A DNA stretch of 64,000 nt from Carnobacterium iners (GCF_900177385.1 NZ_FXBJ01000002.1:1306001-1370000), one strand, 5' to 3'; shown: positions 26,007-35,815, numbered from the stretch's first letter. Notes: a model not told the origin generated them from the sequence alone. Numbers and translations are program-made.

Positions 26007-27671
26007 TTATATCCCTAAGGCATCTTGAATATCTGATTTTAAAACGTCTGCTTTTGGTCCATAAACAGCTTGGATTCCTTGACCTTTTTTAATTAGTCCT
26101 AAAGCACCAGCTTTTTTCCAAGCAGCTTCATCAGCAACTAAATCAGGATCTTTTACACTAATGCGAAGACGAGTCATACAAGCGTCAACGTCTGTAATAT
26201 TTGATGGACCACCTAACAAGGCAATAATATCTGTAACTTGTTTTGATGCTGCTTCAACTTTTCCAGAGTTACTTGAAACGCTATCTACTTCTTCATCAGT
26301 AATAGATGCTTCGTCAATATAATTTCCTAAGCGTCCTGGAGTAGCAATTTTAAAACGACCAATCATGTAATAAGAAATAAAGTAAGCAATAGCAAAGAAC
26401 GCGATACTACTTAATACAAAGTTAACAACATCCCATGCTAAACCGGCGTTAAGAGACATTGGAATACGAGTTAAGAACTCTAGGTTCCCGAATGAGTGAA
26501 CACGTAATGGAATAATGTCAGCTAATGCAAATGAAAATCCTTGGATAACAGCATAGACAACATAAAGTAAAGGTGCAGCGAACATGAACATAAATTCAAG
26601 TGGCTCAGTTACACCGGTTAAGAAAACAGCAATAGCAGCAGAAAAGAAAATAGATTTATATTTTCTACGTTTTTCTACATCTGTTCTACGGTACATAGCA
26701 AAAGCTACACCCATAAGTGTTCCAGTTGCTCCAATCATTTGACCAACTTTGAAACGAGCAGGAGTAATACCTGTCAATAGAGCTTGATAAGCACTGGTAT
26801 CACCAGATTCTTTTAAATTTACTAAATCACTAACCCAAGCTAACCAAAGTGGATCTTGACCAAATACTTGAGTTCCTACATTTGCACCAGTTAAAATAGT
26901 GTACGTTCCACCTAGAGCAGTGTAGTTAATTGGAATTGTTAACATGTGGTGCAATCCGAATGGCAACAATAAGCGCTCTAATGTTCCATAGACAAATGGA
27001 GCTAGTATAGGTGCAGTGTCAGCGGAAGTAGCAATCCATTGACCAAAGTTATTGATTCCCGTTTGAATGATTGGCCAAAAAATAGCTAATACTAGAGAAA
27101 CAAGGACAGACCATAAGATAACAACAAATGGTACAAAGCGTTTTCCGTTGAAGAATGAAAGTGCTTCAGGTAATTTACGATAATTATAATATTTATTAAA
27201 GACAACTGCTCCGACAAAACCAGAAATAATTCCTACAAATACGCCCATGTTTAGAGCGGGTGAACCTAGTACAGAAGTGAAGTAACCATTTACTAAAATT
27301 TCTGAACCGAATAATGTTTTAGTTGTTGCACCTTCTGTTAATAACATATCAGAAGAAACGCCAAAAATAGAACCAGTAGTTACGTTAATTAAAATAAAAG
27401 CTAAAATAGCGGCAAAAGCTCCACCAGCACGTTCTTTAGCCCAAGAACCACCAATAGCTACAGCGAATAGAATATGTAAATTTCCTATTACACCCCATCC
27501 TAAACTTTCCATCACACTTCCGATAACAGACAATAACTGAATGTCCCCACCGAACATAACAATCATTTTACCGATACTGATCATTAAACCAGCTGCAGGC
27601 ATAACAGCGATAACAACCATTAAAGCTTTACCTAGTTTTTGCCAAAAATCAAATGAGAATGTTTTCTTCAT
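26007..27671 (-). CDS. malT: Maltose PTS transporter, EIICB
   Basis: About 554 residues. The N-terminal EIIC domain (roughly 1-430) has ten or so membrane segments with the glucose-family MPAAGLMISIGKM start and the GVTEPLEFMFMF block. The C-terminal EIIB domain carries the phosphocysteine in DVDACMTRLR near residue 505. There is no EIIA domain, so it must use one from elsewhere. It imports maltose as maltose 6'-phosphate. The ATG at 27671 is chosen because the TTG at 27683 directly abuts the GGAG. Confidence 0.9.
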   Translation of the reverse strand: MKKTFSFDFWQKLGKALMVVIAVMPAAGLMISIGKMIVMFGGDIQLLSVIGSVMESLGWGVIGNLHILFAVAIGGSWAKERAGGAFAAILAFILINVTTGSIFGVSSDMLLTEGATTKTLFGSEILVNGYFTSVLGSPALNMGVFVGIISGFVGAVVFNKYYNYRKLPEALSFFNGKRFVPFVVILWSVLVSLVLAIFWPIIQTGINNFGQWIATSADTAPILAPFVYGTLERLLLPFGLHHMLTIPINYTALGGTYTILTGANVGTQVFGQDPLWLAWVSDLVNLKESGDTSAYQALLTGITPARFKVGQMIGATGTLMGVAFAMYRRTDVEKRRKYKSIFFSAAIAVFLTGVTEPLEFMFMFAAPLLYVVYAVIQGFSFALADIIPLRVHSFGNLEFLTRIPMSLNAGLAWDVVNFVLSSIAFFAIAYFISYYMIGRFKIATPGRLGNYIDEASITDEEVDSVSSNSGKVEAASKQVTDIIALLGGPSNITDVDACMTRLRISVKDPDLVADEAAWKKAGALGLIKKGQGIQAVYGPKADVLKSDIQDALGI

Positions 27672-27715
27672 TACTTGTTCCAACTCCTTATAGTTTGTTC
27701 GTTAACTGCGTCTGC

Positions 27716-27760
27716 GCAAACGCTTGCTCTTAGTATAGTCAGATACTAAATAAAATGCAA
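27716..27760 (-). promoter_or_regulatory. malT promoter with LacI-type operator
   Basis: On the minus strand, TTGCAT (27760-27755), 17-bp spacer, TATACT (27737-27732). Just downstream is the near-palindrome GCAAGCGTTTGC (27727-27716), close to the perfect operator at 27884. MalR bound here would block transcription start. Confidence 0.75.
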
Positions 27761-27783
27761 GCGATTTCTTTAATGAAAAAACC

Positions 27784-27797
27784 TGTTAACGGTAACA
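27784..27797. promoter_or_regulatory. cre site (CcpA)
   Basis: TGTTAACGGTAACA matches the catabolite-responsive consensus TGWNANCGNTNWCA at every position. It lies midway between the malT and mapA promoters, so glucose repression of both is expected. Confidence 0.75.
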
Positions 27798-27877
27798 GAA
27801 TCAATAAAAAACGATTATAAGACATTCTACTATGACGAAACTATAAATATTTACCCTAAAATACAAATAAAATGAAT

Positions 27878-27906
27878 TTGACAACGCAAACGTTTGCGTT
27901 TAAGAT
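27878..27906 (+). promoter_or_regulatory. mapA promoter with palindromic MalR operator in the spacer
   Basis: TTGACA (27878-27883), 17-bp spacer, TAAGAT (27901-27906). The spacer is almost entirely the perfect 16-bp palindrome ACGCAAACGTTTGCGT (27884-27899), a LacI-family operator with central CG. Binding would directly exclude RNA polymerase. Confidence 0.85.
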
Positions 27907-27963
27907 GATAATATAAATTTAACTAGCTGATAAAAACAAACAGCTCAAGGAGGAACCAAATCA

Positions 27964-30231
27964 ATGAAACGTTTATTCGAATTAGATGAATGGAAAGTAC
28001 AAACACATATGTTGGAGAAAAAAGACCGACGTTTACAGGAAAGTCTAATGAGTATTGGAAATGGCTATATGGGTATGCGGGGTAATTTTGAAGAAACCTA
28101 TTCAGGTGATCACCATCAAGGAAGTTATCTTGCGGGAGTTTGGTATCCTGATAAGACACGTGTTGGTTGGTGGAAAAACGGATATCCTGAATACTTTGGT
28201 AAAGTAATCAATTCGATGAACTTTATTAAATTGGATATTTATATAGATGGAGAACGAGTAGATTTGTACGAAGATTCTATCTCAGAATTTGAGCTGTCTT
28301 TAGATATGCAAAAAGGGATTTTATCGCGTAGCTACATAGCCGAAAAATTGGGCAGTCGCATTCATGTTGAAGTCGAAAGATTCGTCAGTTTAGCTCAAAA
28401 AGAACTTTGTGCTATTCGTATGAAAGTGACTAGTTTGACTGGAGAAGTAACAATTGGTTTTGCGCCGGCTTTAGATGGAAATGTAGTAAATGAAGATTCA
28501 AATTACGAAGAAAAATTTTGGCTACCAATTTCTATTACAGAAAATAGTCTAACCGTTGAAACCAAACCAAATGACTTTGAAATAGAGCAATTTACTGTAG
28601 CTGCAAAGATGCTGAACCGCGTCGAAAACGTTGAATATGTTCGCTCTAGTACGACAGATATGTCTGTTGTCCAAGAATATTCTGGGAAATTAAAAGCTAA
28701 TGAGTCAGCAACGATTGAAAAATTAATTACTTTAACAACTTCTCGTGATAGTTTGAAAGAGGAAGTTACAAAAAAAAGTATGCAAATAAGTGAATCTGTT
28801 GCAGCGTTCTCATTTGAACAGTTGCGTCAACAACAGGTAAGTCTTTGGCAAGAACGTTGGGATAAAGCTGATGTTATTATAGGTGGAGATCGTGCAGCGC
28901 AACAAGGCATTCGATATAATTTATTTCAACTGTTTTCAACGTACTACGGGGAAGATGATCGTTTAAATATCGGTCCTAAAGGTTTTACCGGTGAAAAATA
29001 CGGTGGAGCAACTTATTGGGATACAGAAGCGTATGCCATTCCGTTGTATTTAGCACTGACAGATCAAAAAGTCTCAAAGAATTTATTGAATTATCGCCAC
29101 AATCAGTTGCCTCAAGCAGAACACAATGCGCGTCAACAAGGTTTGAAGGGTGCACTCTATCCGATGGTGACATTTACAGGCGTAGAGTGCCACAATGAAT
29201 GGGAAATTACGTTTGAAGAAATTCACCGCAATGGAGCAATGGCTTATGCGATTTATAATTATACGAATTATACGGGTGATGAAAGCTATTTAATGGATAA
29301 AGGACTAGATGTTTTAGTAGGCATCAGTCGGTTTTGGGCTGATCGCGTTCACTACAATCAAGATAAAGACCAATACATGATGCATGGCGTAACCGGTCCT
29401 AATGAATATGAGAATAATGTGAATAATAATTGGTATACGAATAAAATTGCTATTTGGACGTTAAACTACACGTTGGCTTCATTAGAAAAAGCAGAAAATA
29501 AAAAAAGAACTTTAAATATAAGGAAAGAAGAAAGCAAGAAATGGCAAGCTATTATCGATAAAATGTACTTTCCCTATGATGAAAAAAGAGAGATTTTTGT
29601 CCAACACGATACATTTTTGGATAAAGAGCTTCGCCCTGTTTCAGAATTAGATCCAGCAGAATTGCCTTTAAGCCAGAATTGGTCTTGGGATAAAATTCTA
29701 CGTTCACCTTATATCAAACAAGCAGATGTGCTACAAGGAATCTATTTCTTTAAAGAAGAATTTACAGCAGCAGAAAAGCAACGTAACTTTGATTTTTATG
29801 AACCATTAACCGTTCACGAATCTAGTCTTTCACCGAGTATCCATGCTATTTTAGCAGCTGATTTACAAAAGGTAGCTAAGGCCGTTGAATTGTATAGCCA
29901 AACCGCTCGTTTGGACTTAGATAATTACAACAATGATACAGAAGATGGGTTACACATTACATCGATGACAGGTAGTTGGCTGACAATTGTGGAAGGCTTT
30001 GCTGGTATGCGTACAGCAGGAGGAAAACTATCGTTTGCACCGCTATTACCTGATAACTGGACGAATTATGAATTCCATATTAATTACCGCGAACGTTTAT
30101 TGAAAATGACAATAGATAATACTATTAATGGATTAACCGTTACTCTCGTTAAGGGTTCACCGATTGAATTAACACTGTACGAGGAACAAATTCTATTAAA
30201 AGATGAGTACAACGGATCTTTGAAAAAATAA
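27964..30231 (+). CDS. mapA: Maltose phosphorylase (GH65)
   Basis: 755 residues. Splits maltose with inorganic phosphate into beta-glucose 1-phosphate and glucose. GH65 landmarks: N-terminal [30 protein letters not shown], and [18 protein letters not shown] with the general-acid Glu near residue 484. The C-terminal beta domain ([10 protein letters not shown] onward) is complete. AAGGAGG precedes the ATG. pgmB follows by 32 bases, consistent with use of the beta-glucose 1-phosphate product. Confidence 0.93.
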   Translation: MKRLFELDEWKVQTHMLEKKDRRLQESLMSIGNGYMGMRGNFEETYSGDHHQGSYLAGVWYPDKTRVGWWKNGYPEYFGKVINSMNFIKLDIYIDGERVDLYEDSISEFELSLDMQKGILSRSYIAEKLGSRIHVEVERFVSLAQKELCAIRMKVTSLTGEVTIGFAPALDGNVVNEDSNYEEKFWLPISITENSLTVETKPNDFEIEQFTVAAKMLNRVENVEYVRSSTTDMSVVQEYSGKLKANESATIEKLITLTTSRDSLKEEVTKKSMQISESVAAFSFEQLRQQQVSLWQERWDKADVIIGGDRAAQQGIRYNLFQLFSTYYGEDDRLNIGPKGFTGEKYGGATYWDTEAYAIPLYLALTDQKVSKNLLNYRHNQLPQAEHNARQQGLKGALYPMVTFTGVECHNEWEITFEEIHRNGAMAYAIYNYTNYTGDESYLMDKGLDVLVGISRFWADRVHYNQDKDQYMMHGVTGPNEYENNVNNNWYTNKIAIWTLNYTLASLEKAENKKRTLNIRKEESKKWQAIIDKMYFPYDEKREIFVQHDTFLDKELRPVSELDPAELPLSQNWSWDKILRSPYIKQADVLQGIYFFKEEFTAAEKQRNFDFYEPLTVHESSLSPSIHAILAADLQKVAKAVELYSQTARLDLDNYNNDTEDGLHITSMTGSWLTIVEGFAGMRTAGGKLSFAPLLPDNWTNYEFHINYRERLLKMTIDNTINGLTVTLVKGSPIELTLYEEQILLKDEYNGSLKK

Positions 30232-30263
30232 AATAAGAAATAGTGTGAAAAGGGGAGATAAAA

Positions 30264-30935
30264 GTGAAGGCTGTATTATTTGATTTAGATGGAATTATCA
30301 CAGACACAGCAGGCTACCATTTTTTAGCTTGGAAGACTTTAGCTGAAAAATTAGGAATTGAAATAGATAAAGAATTTAACGAACAATTAAAAGGAGTGAG
30401 TCGTACAGATTCACTCGAACTAATTTTAAAAAAAGGCCAATTAAAAAATGAATTCACACTAGCTGAAAAAGAAGCATTAGCCGCTAGTAAAAATGAAGAG
30501 TATAAACAAATGATCGAACAAATGAGTTCTGCTGATATTTTACCAGGTATTGAATCATTATTAGTTGACTTAAAAAATGACCATCGTTTACTAGGATTAG
30601 CATCTGCCAGTCAAAATGGACCAGTTATTTTAAAAAAATTAGGATTGTATGACTTATTCGATACGATTGTAAATCCAGCTGAGCTATCCGCTGGCAAACC
30701 TGATCCTGAAATTTTCCAAAAAGCTGCTGAACAATTGGGCTGTTCTGTTAGTGAATGTGTTGGGATTGAAGATGCAGCAGCAGGTGTTGAGTCCATTAAT
30801 CGCGCAAATATAGTTTCAATTGCTGTTGGCGATAAAGAGGTCTTAAGTGCTGCAGATAAAGTTGTAATAGCGACAAACGAACTAACGGCAGACTTAATAA
30901 AGAGGATTTGGACTGAATGCCATGAAATTAATTAA
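30264..30935 (+). CDS. pgmB: Beta-phosphoglucomutase
   Basis: 223-residue HAD-family enzyme converting beta-glucose 1-phosphate to glucose 6-phosphate. FDLDGIITDTAGYHFLAW holds the nucleophile Asp, the acid/base Asp and the beta-PGM-specific cap residues. LASASQNGP, GKPDPEIF and GIEDAAAGVES are HAD motifs II-IV. It directly uses the MapA product. Its last 14 bases overlap the start of the mutarotase gene. Confidence 0.93.
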   Translation: MKAVLFDLDGIITDTAGYHFLAWKTLAEKLGIEIDKEFNEQLKGVSRTDSLELILKKGQLKNEFTLAEKEALAASKNEEYKQMIEQMSSADILPGIESLLVDLKNDHRLLGLASASQNGPVILKKLGLYDLFDTIVNPAELSAGKPDPEIFQKAAEQLGCSVSECVGIEDAAAGVESINRANIVSIAVGDKEVLSAADKVVIATNELTADLIKRIWTECHEIN

Positions 30936-31926
30936 GCGGCATTATGGTTGGATAGAAGATCAAGAAATTATCGAATATCACTTAGTCAATAATCAAGGAG
31001 CCGTATTTAAATGCTTAAATTATGGAGCTATTGTTACAGCTATTTTGGTTCCTGACAAAAATAGAAGCCTAGAAAATGTCGTGCTTGGTTTTGACCGGCT
31101 ATCGGATTACCTTGCCTACCCTTCTTATTTTGGTGCGTTAATCGGACGAGTTGCCGGAAGAATTCGAAAGGGTCAATGGTTAGATCATCAACTAACACTA
31201 AATGAAGGAAAGCATCACATTCACGGTGGAGAACCAAATTTCAGTCATCTTGTTTGGGAAACGAAAGAAATAACAAACCAAACGGATAAATTAGGAATAC
31301 AATTCAGTCATCATAGCCCAGCTGGCGAAAACGGTTATCCTGGTAACCTAATTGTAACAGTAACCTATTTCTGGACAAATAATCATACATGGATAATGAA
31401 TGTAGAAGCTCAAACAGATGAACAAACGCTATTCAATCCAACTAATCACACCTATTTTAATTTAAGTGGAGATACTAAACGCACAATAGAAACTCATCAA
31501 CTTCAGATGTCTAGCGAGGTTTATGCTGAAACAGATGACGAAAAATATCCCACGGGTCGTCTACTAGCAGTTGAGGATACTGTCTATGATTTCAGAGAGC
31601 CAACTTCATTGCGAAAAGCTTTGAACAAAAATCCTAAGGGATATGATACACCATTTAAGTTGCAAGAAGGCAAAGTAGTGTTAAACGAACAAGAGAGCGG
31701 TCGAAGACTGGAAATTAAAACAACACGAGAGTCTGTTGTTGTGTTTTCTACAACTGGAATGGAAGAAGATTATTTTATTAATGGTAAAAAAATGTGCAGT
31801 CATCTAGGACTAGCATTAGAGACGCAAGAATTGCCTGATGCGGTTCATCATGAGCATTTTCAATCCATTATTCTTGAGCCTAATAAACCCCATTCTTCTC
31901 AAACAAGTTATCATTTTTCTGTTTAA
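30922..31926 (+). CDS. galM: Aldose 1-epimerase (mutarotase)
   Basis: 334-residue beta-sandwich mutarotase, interconverting alpha and beta sugar anomers. The catalytic His is in FNPTNHTYFNLSG and the Glu in LGLALETQELPDA; RVAGRIRKG and HGGEPNFSHLVW are typical. It overlaps pgmB by 14 bases. In the maltose operon it would equilibrate glucose released by phosphorolysis for glucokinase. Confidence 0.88.
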   Translation: MKLIKRHYGWIEDQEIIEYHLVNNQGAVFKCLNYGAIVTAILVPDKNRSLENVVLGFDRLSDYLAYPSYFGALIGRVAGRIRKGQWLDHQLTLNEGKHHIHGGEPNFSHLVWETKEITNQTDKLGIQFSHHSPAGENGYPGNLIVTVTYFWTNNHTWIMNVEAQTDEQTLFNPTNHTYFNLSGDTKRTIETHQLQMSSEVYAETDDEKYPTGRLLAVEDTVYDFREPTSLRKALNKNPKGYDTPFKLQEGKVVLNEQESGRRLEIKTTRESVVVFSTTGMEEDYFINGKKMCSHLGLALETQELPDAVHHEHFQSIILEPNKPHSSQTSYHFSV

Positions 31927-31999
31927 AGAAACTTGTCAGTCTACAGATTATGGCTTATGATAAGAGAAAACGATGATCAACTATAAGGAAGTGGATTTT

Positions 32000-33031
32000 T
32001 TGGCTATTACAATCAAAGATGTTGCGAAAAAAGCAGGTGTAGCTACCTCAACTGTTTCACGCACGATCCAAGATCATTCAAGTATCAGTGAGAAAACTAA
32101 AAAAAAGGTTCGTTCCGTAATGGAAGAACTAGGTTACCAACCTAATTTGGCAGCAAGAGGATTAGTAAGTAAAAACATGCGAACAATTGGAGTGATTTTA
32201 CCTGTTTCCGATGGAACAGTATTTAAAAATCCTTTTTTTCTAGAAATGATTCGCGGAATCAGTAAAGCTTGTAATGAAAATAAGTATATGGTAGCTTTAG
32301 CTTCAGGAACAACGCAAGAAGAGTTGCTTGAAAGCATTCAAACAATGGCTAAGGGCGGCAGAGCTGATGGCTTTATTGTTCTTTATTCTAAAAAAAATGA
32401 TGAAATTATTGAGTATTTACACCGAGAAAAATTATTTTACGCTATGATCGGTAAGCCTTATGAATATGAAAATGAAATTGTCTATGTCGATAATGATAAT
32501 AAATTAGCTGGTAGAGATGCAACAAATTACTTATTAGCTTTAAACCATAAAAAAATAGCTTATATTAATAAACATGCGGATCAAATGATGTCTGCAGAAA
32601 GATTACTAGGGTATAAAGAAGCTCTTTTATTAAAAGGAATTGAGGTTAATCCCAAGTATATTTTAGAAGAGAAAATGATATCTACTAACCAAAAAGAAAA
32701 AATAAAAGAGTTGTTTATTTCAGAACAACACCCAACTGCAGTAGTAGCAGGGGATGATTTAATTGCAATGGAATTAGTTTATCTGTTCAAAGAATTTAAT
32801 TTACGTATTCCTGAGGATATATCAATTATTAGTTTTAATAACTCTATTTTTGCGAAGATGGTCCAACCATCATTAACCTCAATTGACTTACACGTAGCTT
32901 ATTTAAGTGAACAAGTAGTAGAAAAATTAATAGATCTTATTGAGGGAAAACAAAATTTAGCTATCAAAGTTATTTTGCCACACGAAATTATTGAACGAAA
33001 ATCATGCAAGTTGAATCAAACCGCATTCTAG
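32000..33031 (+). CDS. malR: LacI-family maltose regulator MalR
   Basis: About 343 residues. DNA-binding helices are in ITIKDVAKKAGVATSTVSRT; the periplasmic-binding-like effector domain starts at RTIGVILP. I prefer the TTG at 32000, preceded by AAGGAAG, because LacI proteins begin right before the first helix; an ATG at 31973 would add nine residues. Its position after galM and the two LacI-type operators in the malT-mapA gap make it the local repressor. Similar proteins respond to maltose or its phosphorylation state. Confidence 0.88.
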   Translation: MAITIKDVAKKAGVATSTVSRTIQDHSSISEKTKKKVRSVMEELGYQPNLAARGLVSKNMRTIGVILPVSDGTVFKNPFFLEMIRGISKACNENKYMVALASGTTQEELLESIQTMAKGGRADGFIVLYSKKNDEIIEYLHREKLFYAMIGKPYEYENEIVYVDNDNKLAGRDATNYLLALNHKKIAYINKHADQMMSAERLLGYKEALLLKGIEVNPKYILEEKMISTNQKEKIKELFISEQHPTAVVAGDDLIAMELVYLFKEFNLRIPEDISIISFNNSIFAKMVQPSLTSIDLHVAYLSEQVVEKLIDLIEGKQNLAIKVILPHEIIERKSCKLNQTAF

Positions 33032-33233
33032 TTTATTCTTTTATCTGCCTTTCTAAAAGGAAGTGTAGGATAGTCAACAGCTATCCTACAATTATTTGCT
33101 TAGGAAAGCAGGGTTTATTAGAGTTAACTTATTTTTTTACTGATTAATTATTTAACTAAAAAATCAGAAATAAAAATACTGAATGATTTAATAATAAAAA
33201 GGCTGGAATTAATAAAAAAACAATAAAAGAAAG

Positions 33234-33369
33234 TTGTGCACAACCTGTTGATTACTTTGTTCACAACCTGTTAAGAAAGAGAGATAAATTTATCAATCTA
33301 GCTATAATAGCATTAAAAAAAAGATTAAATGAAAAAAAAGAAAGTTGTTCACAAAAGGCAGTGGATAAC
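33234..33369. repeat. Cluster of DnaA-box-like sites in a long non-coding gap
   Basis: TTGTGCACAA (33234-33243, a palindrome), TTGTTCACAA (33257-33266 and 33345-33354) and, on the minus strand, TTATCCACT (33368-33360). Each is one base from TTATNCACA or TTATCCACA. AAGAAAGTTGTKCACAA is repeated at the first and third sites, and ACAACCTGTT at the first and second. The surrounding 33032-33550 stretch is very AT-rich and has no gene. Confidence 0.45.
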
Positions 33370-33559
33370 TCTTTAATAAATCATAAAATAGGTGAGAAAA
33401 TATTCTTAATGAGTGTACAAATAAAAGGAAAAAACTTTAGAATAATAACTGAATGATTTTTTTAAACGTCTTGTCTATTTGTAATAGTAGAAAGGATTAA
33501 AATCCATGAAACAAATACGAACGATAAAAACTTTTTTTTAATTATTGTTAATAAATATA

Positions 33560-33588
33560 TTGTAATAAGAATTTTTTTATTCTATAAT
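33560..33588 (+). promoter_or_regulatory. Promoter of the riboswitch-pbuG transcript
   Basis: TTGTAA (33560-33565), 17-bp spacer, consensus TATAAT (33583-33588), starting just upstream of the riboswitch. Confidence 0.8.
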
Positions 33589-33609
33589 AAGTGGAGACGA
33601 AGAAATACA

Positions 33610-33760
33610 CTCTAATATAATTAAGCGATATGGGCTTTAAGTTTCTACCGGACACCGTAAATGATCCGACTATTAGGGGAAAGCTGCTTTTTTGCTGTCC
33701 CAAAATAGTTAGGATTGTACGGTTGATAGAAAATCAGCTGTTTTTTTGCGTTTATAAACG
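33610..33760 (+). promoter_or_regulatory. Purine riboswitch (guanine class) with attenuator
   Basis: Aptamer 33610-33679. P1 is CTCTAA/TTAGGG, J1/2 is TATAAT, then ATATGG, GTTTCTACC, the ACCGTAAAT loop and CCGACTAT. The base pairing with ligand is the C of GAC (33670), which predicts guanine or hypoxanthine, not adenine. Downstream, CTATT-GGG-AGC can pair with GCT-CCC-AATAG to compete with P1, and CAGCT followed by TTTTTTT (33741-33747) can form a terminator with the AGCTG at 33681. Ligand binding should lower pbuG expression. Confidence 0.88.
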
Positions 33761-33868
33761 TTTATTGTTAATAAACTAAAACAAATTGCCTAATAGTCAT
33801 ACTGATTAAATTAGAAAAGAATGTATTCTTGTACTTCTTTGTAACTATAAATAAGGTGGGAATAAAAA

Positions 33869-35332
33869 GTGGAAAATTTTTTCAAACTGAAAGAAAATGG
33901 AACAACAGTTACAACTGAGGTTATAGCTGGAATAACAACATTTTTTGCAATGTCTTATATTATATTTGTTAATCCTGCAATATTATCTTTAACCGGTATG
34001 CCTACTCAAGCTGTTTTTCTTGCTACTCTAATTGCTTCAGCAATTGGAACCTTAGTCATGGGACTATTTGCAAATGTCCCCTACGCACAAGCTCCAGGGA
34101 TGGGGTTAAATGCTTTCTTTACGTATACAGTTGTTTTCGCTTTAGGTTTTTCATGGCAAGAAGCTTTAGCGATGGTTTTCATCTGTGGTATTTTCAATAT
34201 TCTAATAACGGTCACAAAAATAAGAAAAATGATTATCAAGTCTATTCCTGAACTCATTCAAAATGCGATTGGTGGAGGAATTGGAATTTTTGTTGCTTAC
34301 ATCGGTATTAAAAATGCAGGCTTTTTACAGTTCACTTCAGAAAGTCCAAATATTCAATCAATTAATAACGCTGCTTTTAACGCGACAGAAGCAACGTATA
34401 CAGGCGGTATTGCTAGCGTAGTAACTGATGGTGGCATTATTCCTGGTTTAGTTAATTTTACGGATAAAGGAACATTACTAGCCTTAATTGGTTTAATCAT
34501 TACAGTGATTCTTGTAGTATTAAATGTTCGCGGTGCTATTTTAATGGGTATTATTGCTACGACCCTGATTGGCATTCCAATGGGTATTGTTGATTTATCT
34601 GCTATTTCTAATCCAGATAATTCTTTAGGAAATGCTATTTCAGAATTACAAATTACATTTGGTGCAGCGTTTGGTGCGAATGGGATGATTTCATTATTCT
34701 CAGATGCCTCTCGTTTGCCTTTGGTTTTGATGACTATCTTTGCTTTTAGTTTATCAGATATTTTTGATACAATCGGAACATTTATTGGAACGGGTCGCAA
34801 AACAGGTATTTTTACTACTGAGGACGAGTTAGCTTTAGAGAGCGGATCAGGCGTCAAATCTAAAATGGATAAAGCATTGTTTGCAGATGCGATTGCAACG
34901 TCAGTCGGAGCGATCTTTGGTACATCAAACACAACGACATTTGTCGAGAGTGCTGCTGGAATTGGAGCGGGTGGTCGAACGGGTTTAACTAGTGTAGTAG
35001 TCGCTATTTTATTCTTATTATCTAGTTTGTTTTCATCGGTTATTGCTATCGTGCCTCCACAAGCAACGGCAGCATCATTGGTTATTGTTGGCATTATGAT
35101 GATGTCTTCATTGCTTGAAATACAATGGAATGATTTAGAAGAAGCAATCCCCGCATTTTTCACCTCGGTCTTTATGGGATTAGCATATAGTATTTCTTAC
35201 GGAATTGCTGCTGGTTTTATCTTTTATGTCATTGTTAAAGTGGCTAAAAAGAAAGCCAATGAAATTCATCCAGTCTTATGGATTTCAACCGGTCTATTCA
35301 TCTTAAACTTTATAGTACTAGCATTTATCTAA
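33869..35332 (+). CDS. pbuG: Guanine/hypoxanthine permease (AzgA/NCS2 type)
   Basis: 487-residue membrane transporter with about 12-14 helices. Family blocks are VIAGITTFFAMSYIIFVNP, APGMGLNAFFTY, FDTIGTFIGTGRKTG, GTSNTTTFVESAAGIGAGGRTGL (binding-site residues). It starts at GTG 33869 after AAGGTGGG. A guanine riboswitch in its leader agrees with purine uptake, shut off when guanine is plentiful. Confidence 0.92.
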   Translation: MENFFKLKENGTTVTTEVIAGITTFFAMSYIIFVNPAILSLTGMPTQAVFLATLIASAIGTLVMGLFANVPYAQAPGMGLNAFFTYTVVFALGFSWQEALAMVFICGIFNILITVTKIRKMIIKSIPELIQNAIGGGIGIFVAYIGIKNAGFLQFTSESPNIQSINNAAFNATEATYTGGIASVVTDGGIIPGLVNFTDKGTLLALIGLIITVILVVLNVRGAILMGIIATTLIGIPMGIVDLSAISNPDNSLGNAISELQITFGAAFGANGMISLFSDASRLPLVLMTIFAFSLSDIFDTIGTFIGTGRKTGIFTTEDELALESGSGVKSKMDKALFADAIATSVGAIFGTSNTTTFVESAAGIGAGGRTGLTSVVVAILFLLSSLFSSVIAIVPPQATAASLVIVGIMMMSSLLEIQWNDLEEAIPAFFTSVFMGLAYSISYGIAAGFIFYVIVKVAKKKANEIHPVLWISTGLFILNFIVLAFI

Positions 35333-35345
35333 CAAGGCCTTAAAC

Positions 35346-35392
35346 TTAGTCTCTTGTCTTTCATTATGGAAGATAGGAGACTATTTTCTGTT
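35346..35392 (+). terminator. Terminator of pbuG
   Basis: Stem AGTCTC-TTGTCTT / AAGATAG-GAGACT (35348-35360, 35370-35382), then a T-rich run. Confidence 0.75.
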
Positions 35393-35509
35393 TCTTTTTA
35401 TAAAGATTATATAGTCATTAGAAGATAAAAATAAAGTGCCGTTATTTTTATTAAGAACTGTTACACTAAAAGAAATAAGTAGATTTTTTTAAAAGAAAGG
35501 AATAAAAAT

Positions 35510-35815
35510 ATGACACCATTTACTGAAAAAGCCATAGCAGTAATGAAAAAGATTCCAGCTGGAAAAGTGATGACTTACGGGCAAGTTGCTGAAATAGCTG
35601 GAAATAAAAGAGGAGCAAGACAAGTTGTTCGACTCTTGCATTCGATGAGTAAAAAGGAGAATCTTCCTTGGCATCGAGTTATAAATGCTAAGGGTGAGAT
35701 CGGATTAAAAGATGAAGAAGGAAGATTTACTCAAAAAGAAAAGTTAAATGCTGAAGGAATTCATTTGATGAAAAATGGGAAAATAGATTTACTCATCTAC
35801 CGGTATCAACCATAA
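35510..35815 (+). CDS. atl: Alkyltransferase-like protein (ATL), MGMT fold without active cysteine
   Basis: 101 residues matching the DNA-binding domain of O6-alkylguanine-DNA alkyltransferases. The alkyl-acceptor motif, normally PCHRV, reads LPWHRVINAKG here: Trp replaces the catalytic Cys. The recognition helix (GARQVVRLLHSM) and the YGQVAEIAG block are kept. ATL proteins bind O6-alkylguanine without repairing it and hand it to nucleotide excision repair. AAAGGAAT precedes the ATG. Confidence 0.9.
   Translation: MTPFTEKAIAVMKKIPAGKVMTYGQVAEIAGNKRGARQVVRLLHSMSKKENLPWHRVINAKGEIGLKDEEGRFTQKEKLNAEGIHLMKNGKIDLLIYRYQP

Noticed and set aside
33610-33679. Adenine specificity for the purine riboswitch, from the T after GACTA
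   Set aside because: The ligand-pairing position is the C of GAC, not that T; in the guanine-sensing xpt aptamer the same C is present.
34354-35163. Long minus-strand open frame (269 codons) opposite pbuG
   Set aside because: Pure antisense of a membrane protein gene; low-complexity Ala/Ile/Pro composition and no ribosome binding site.
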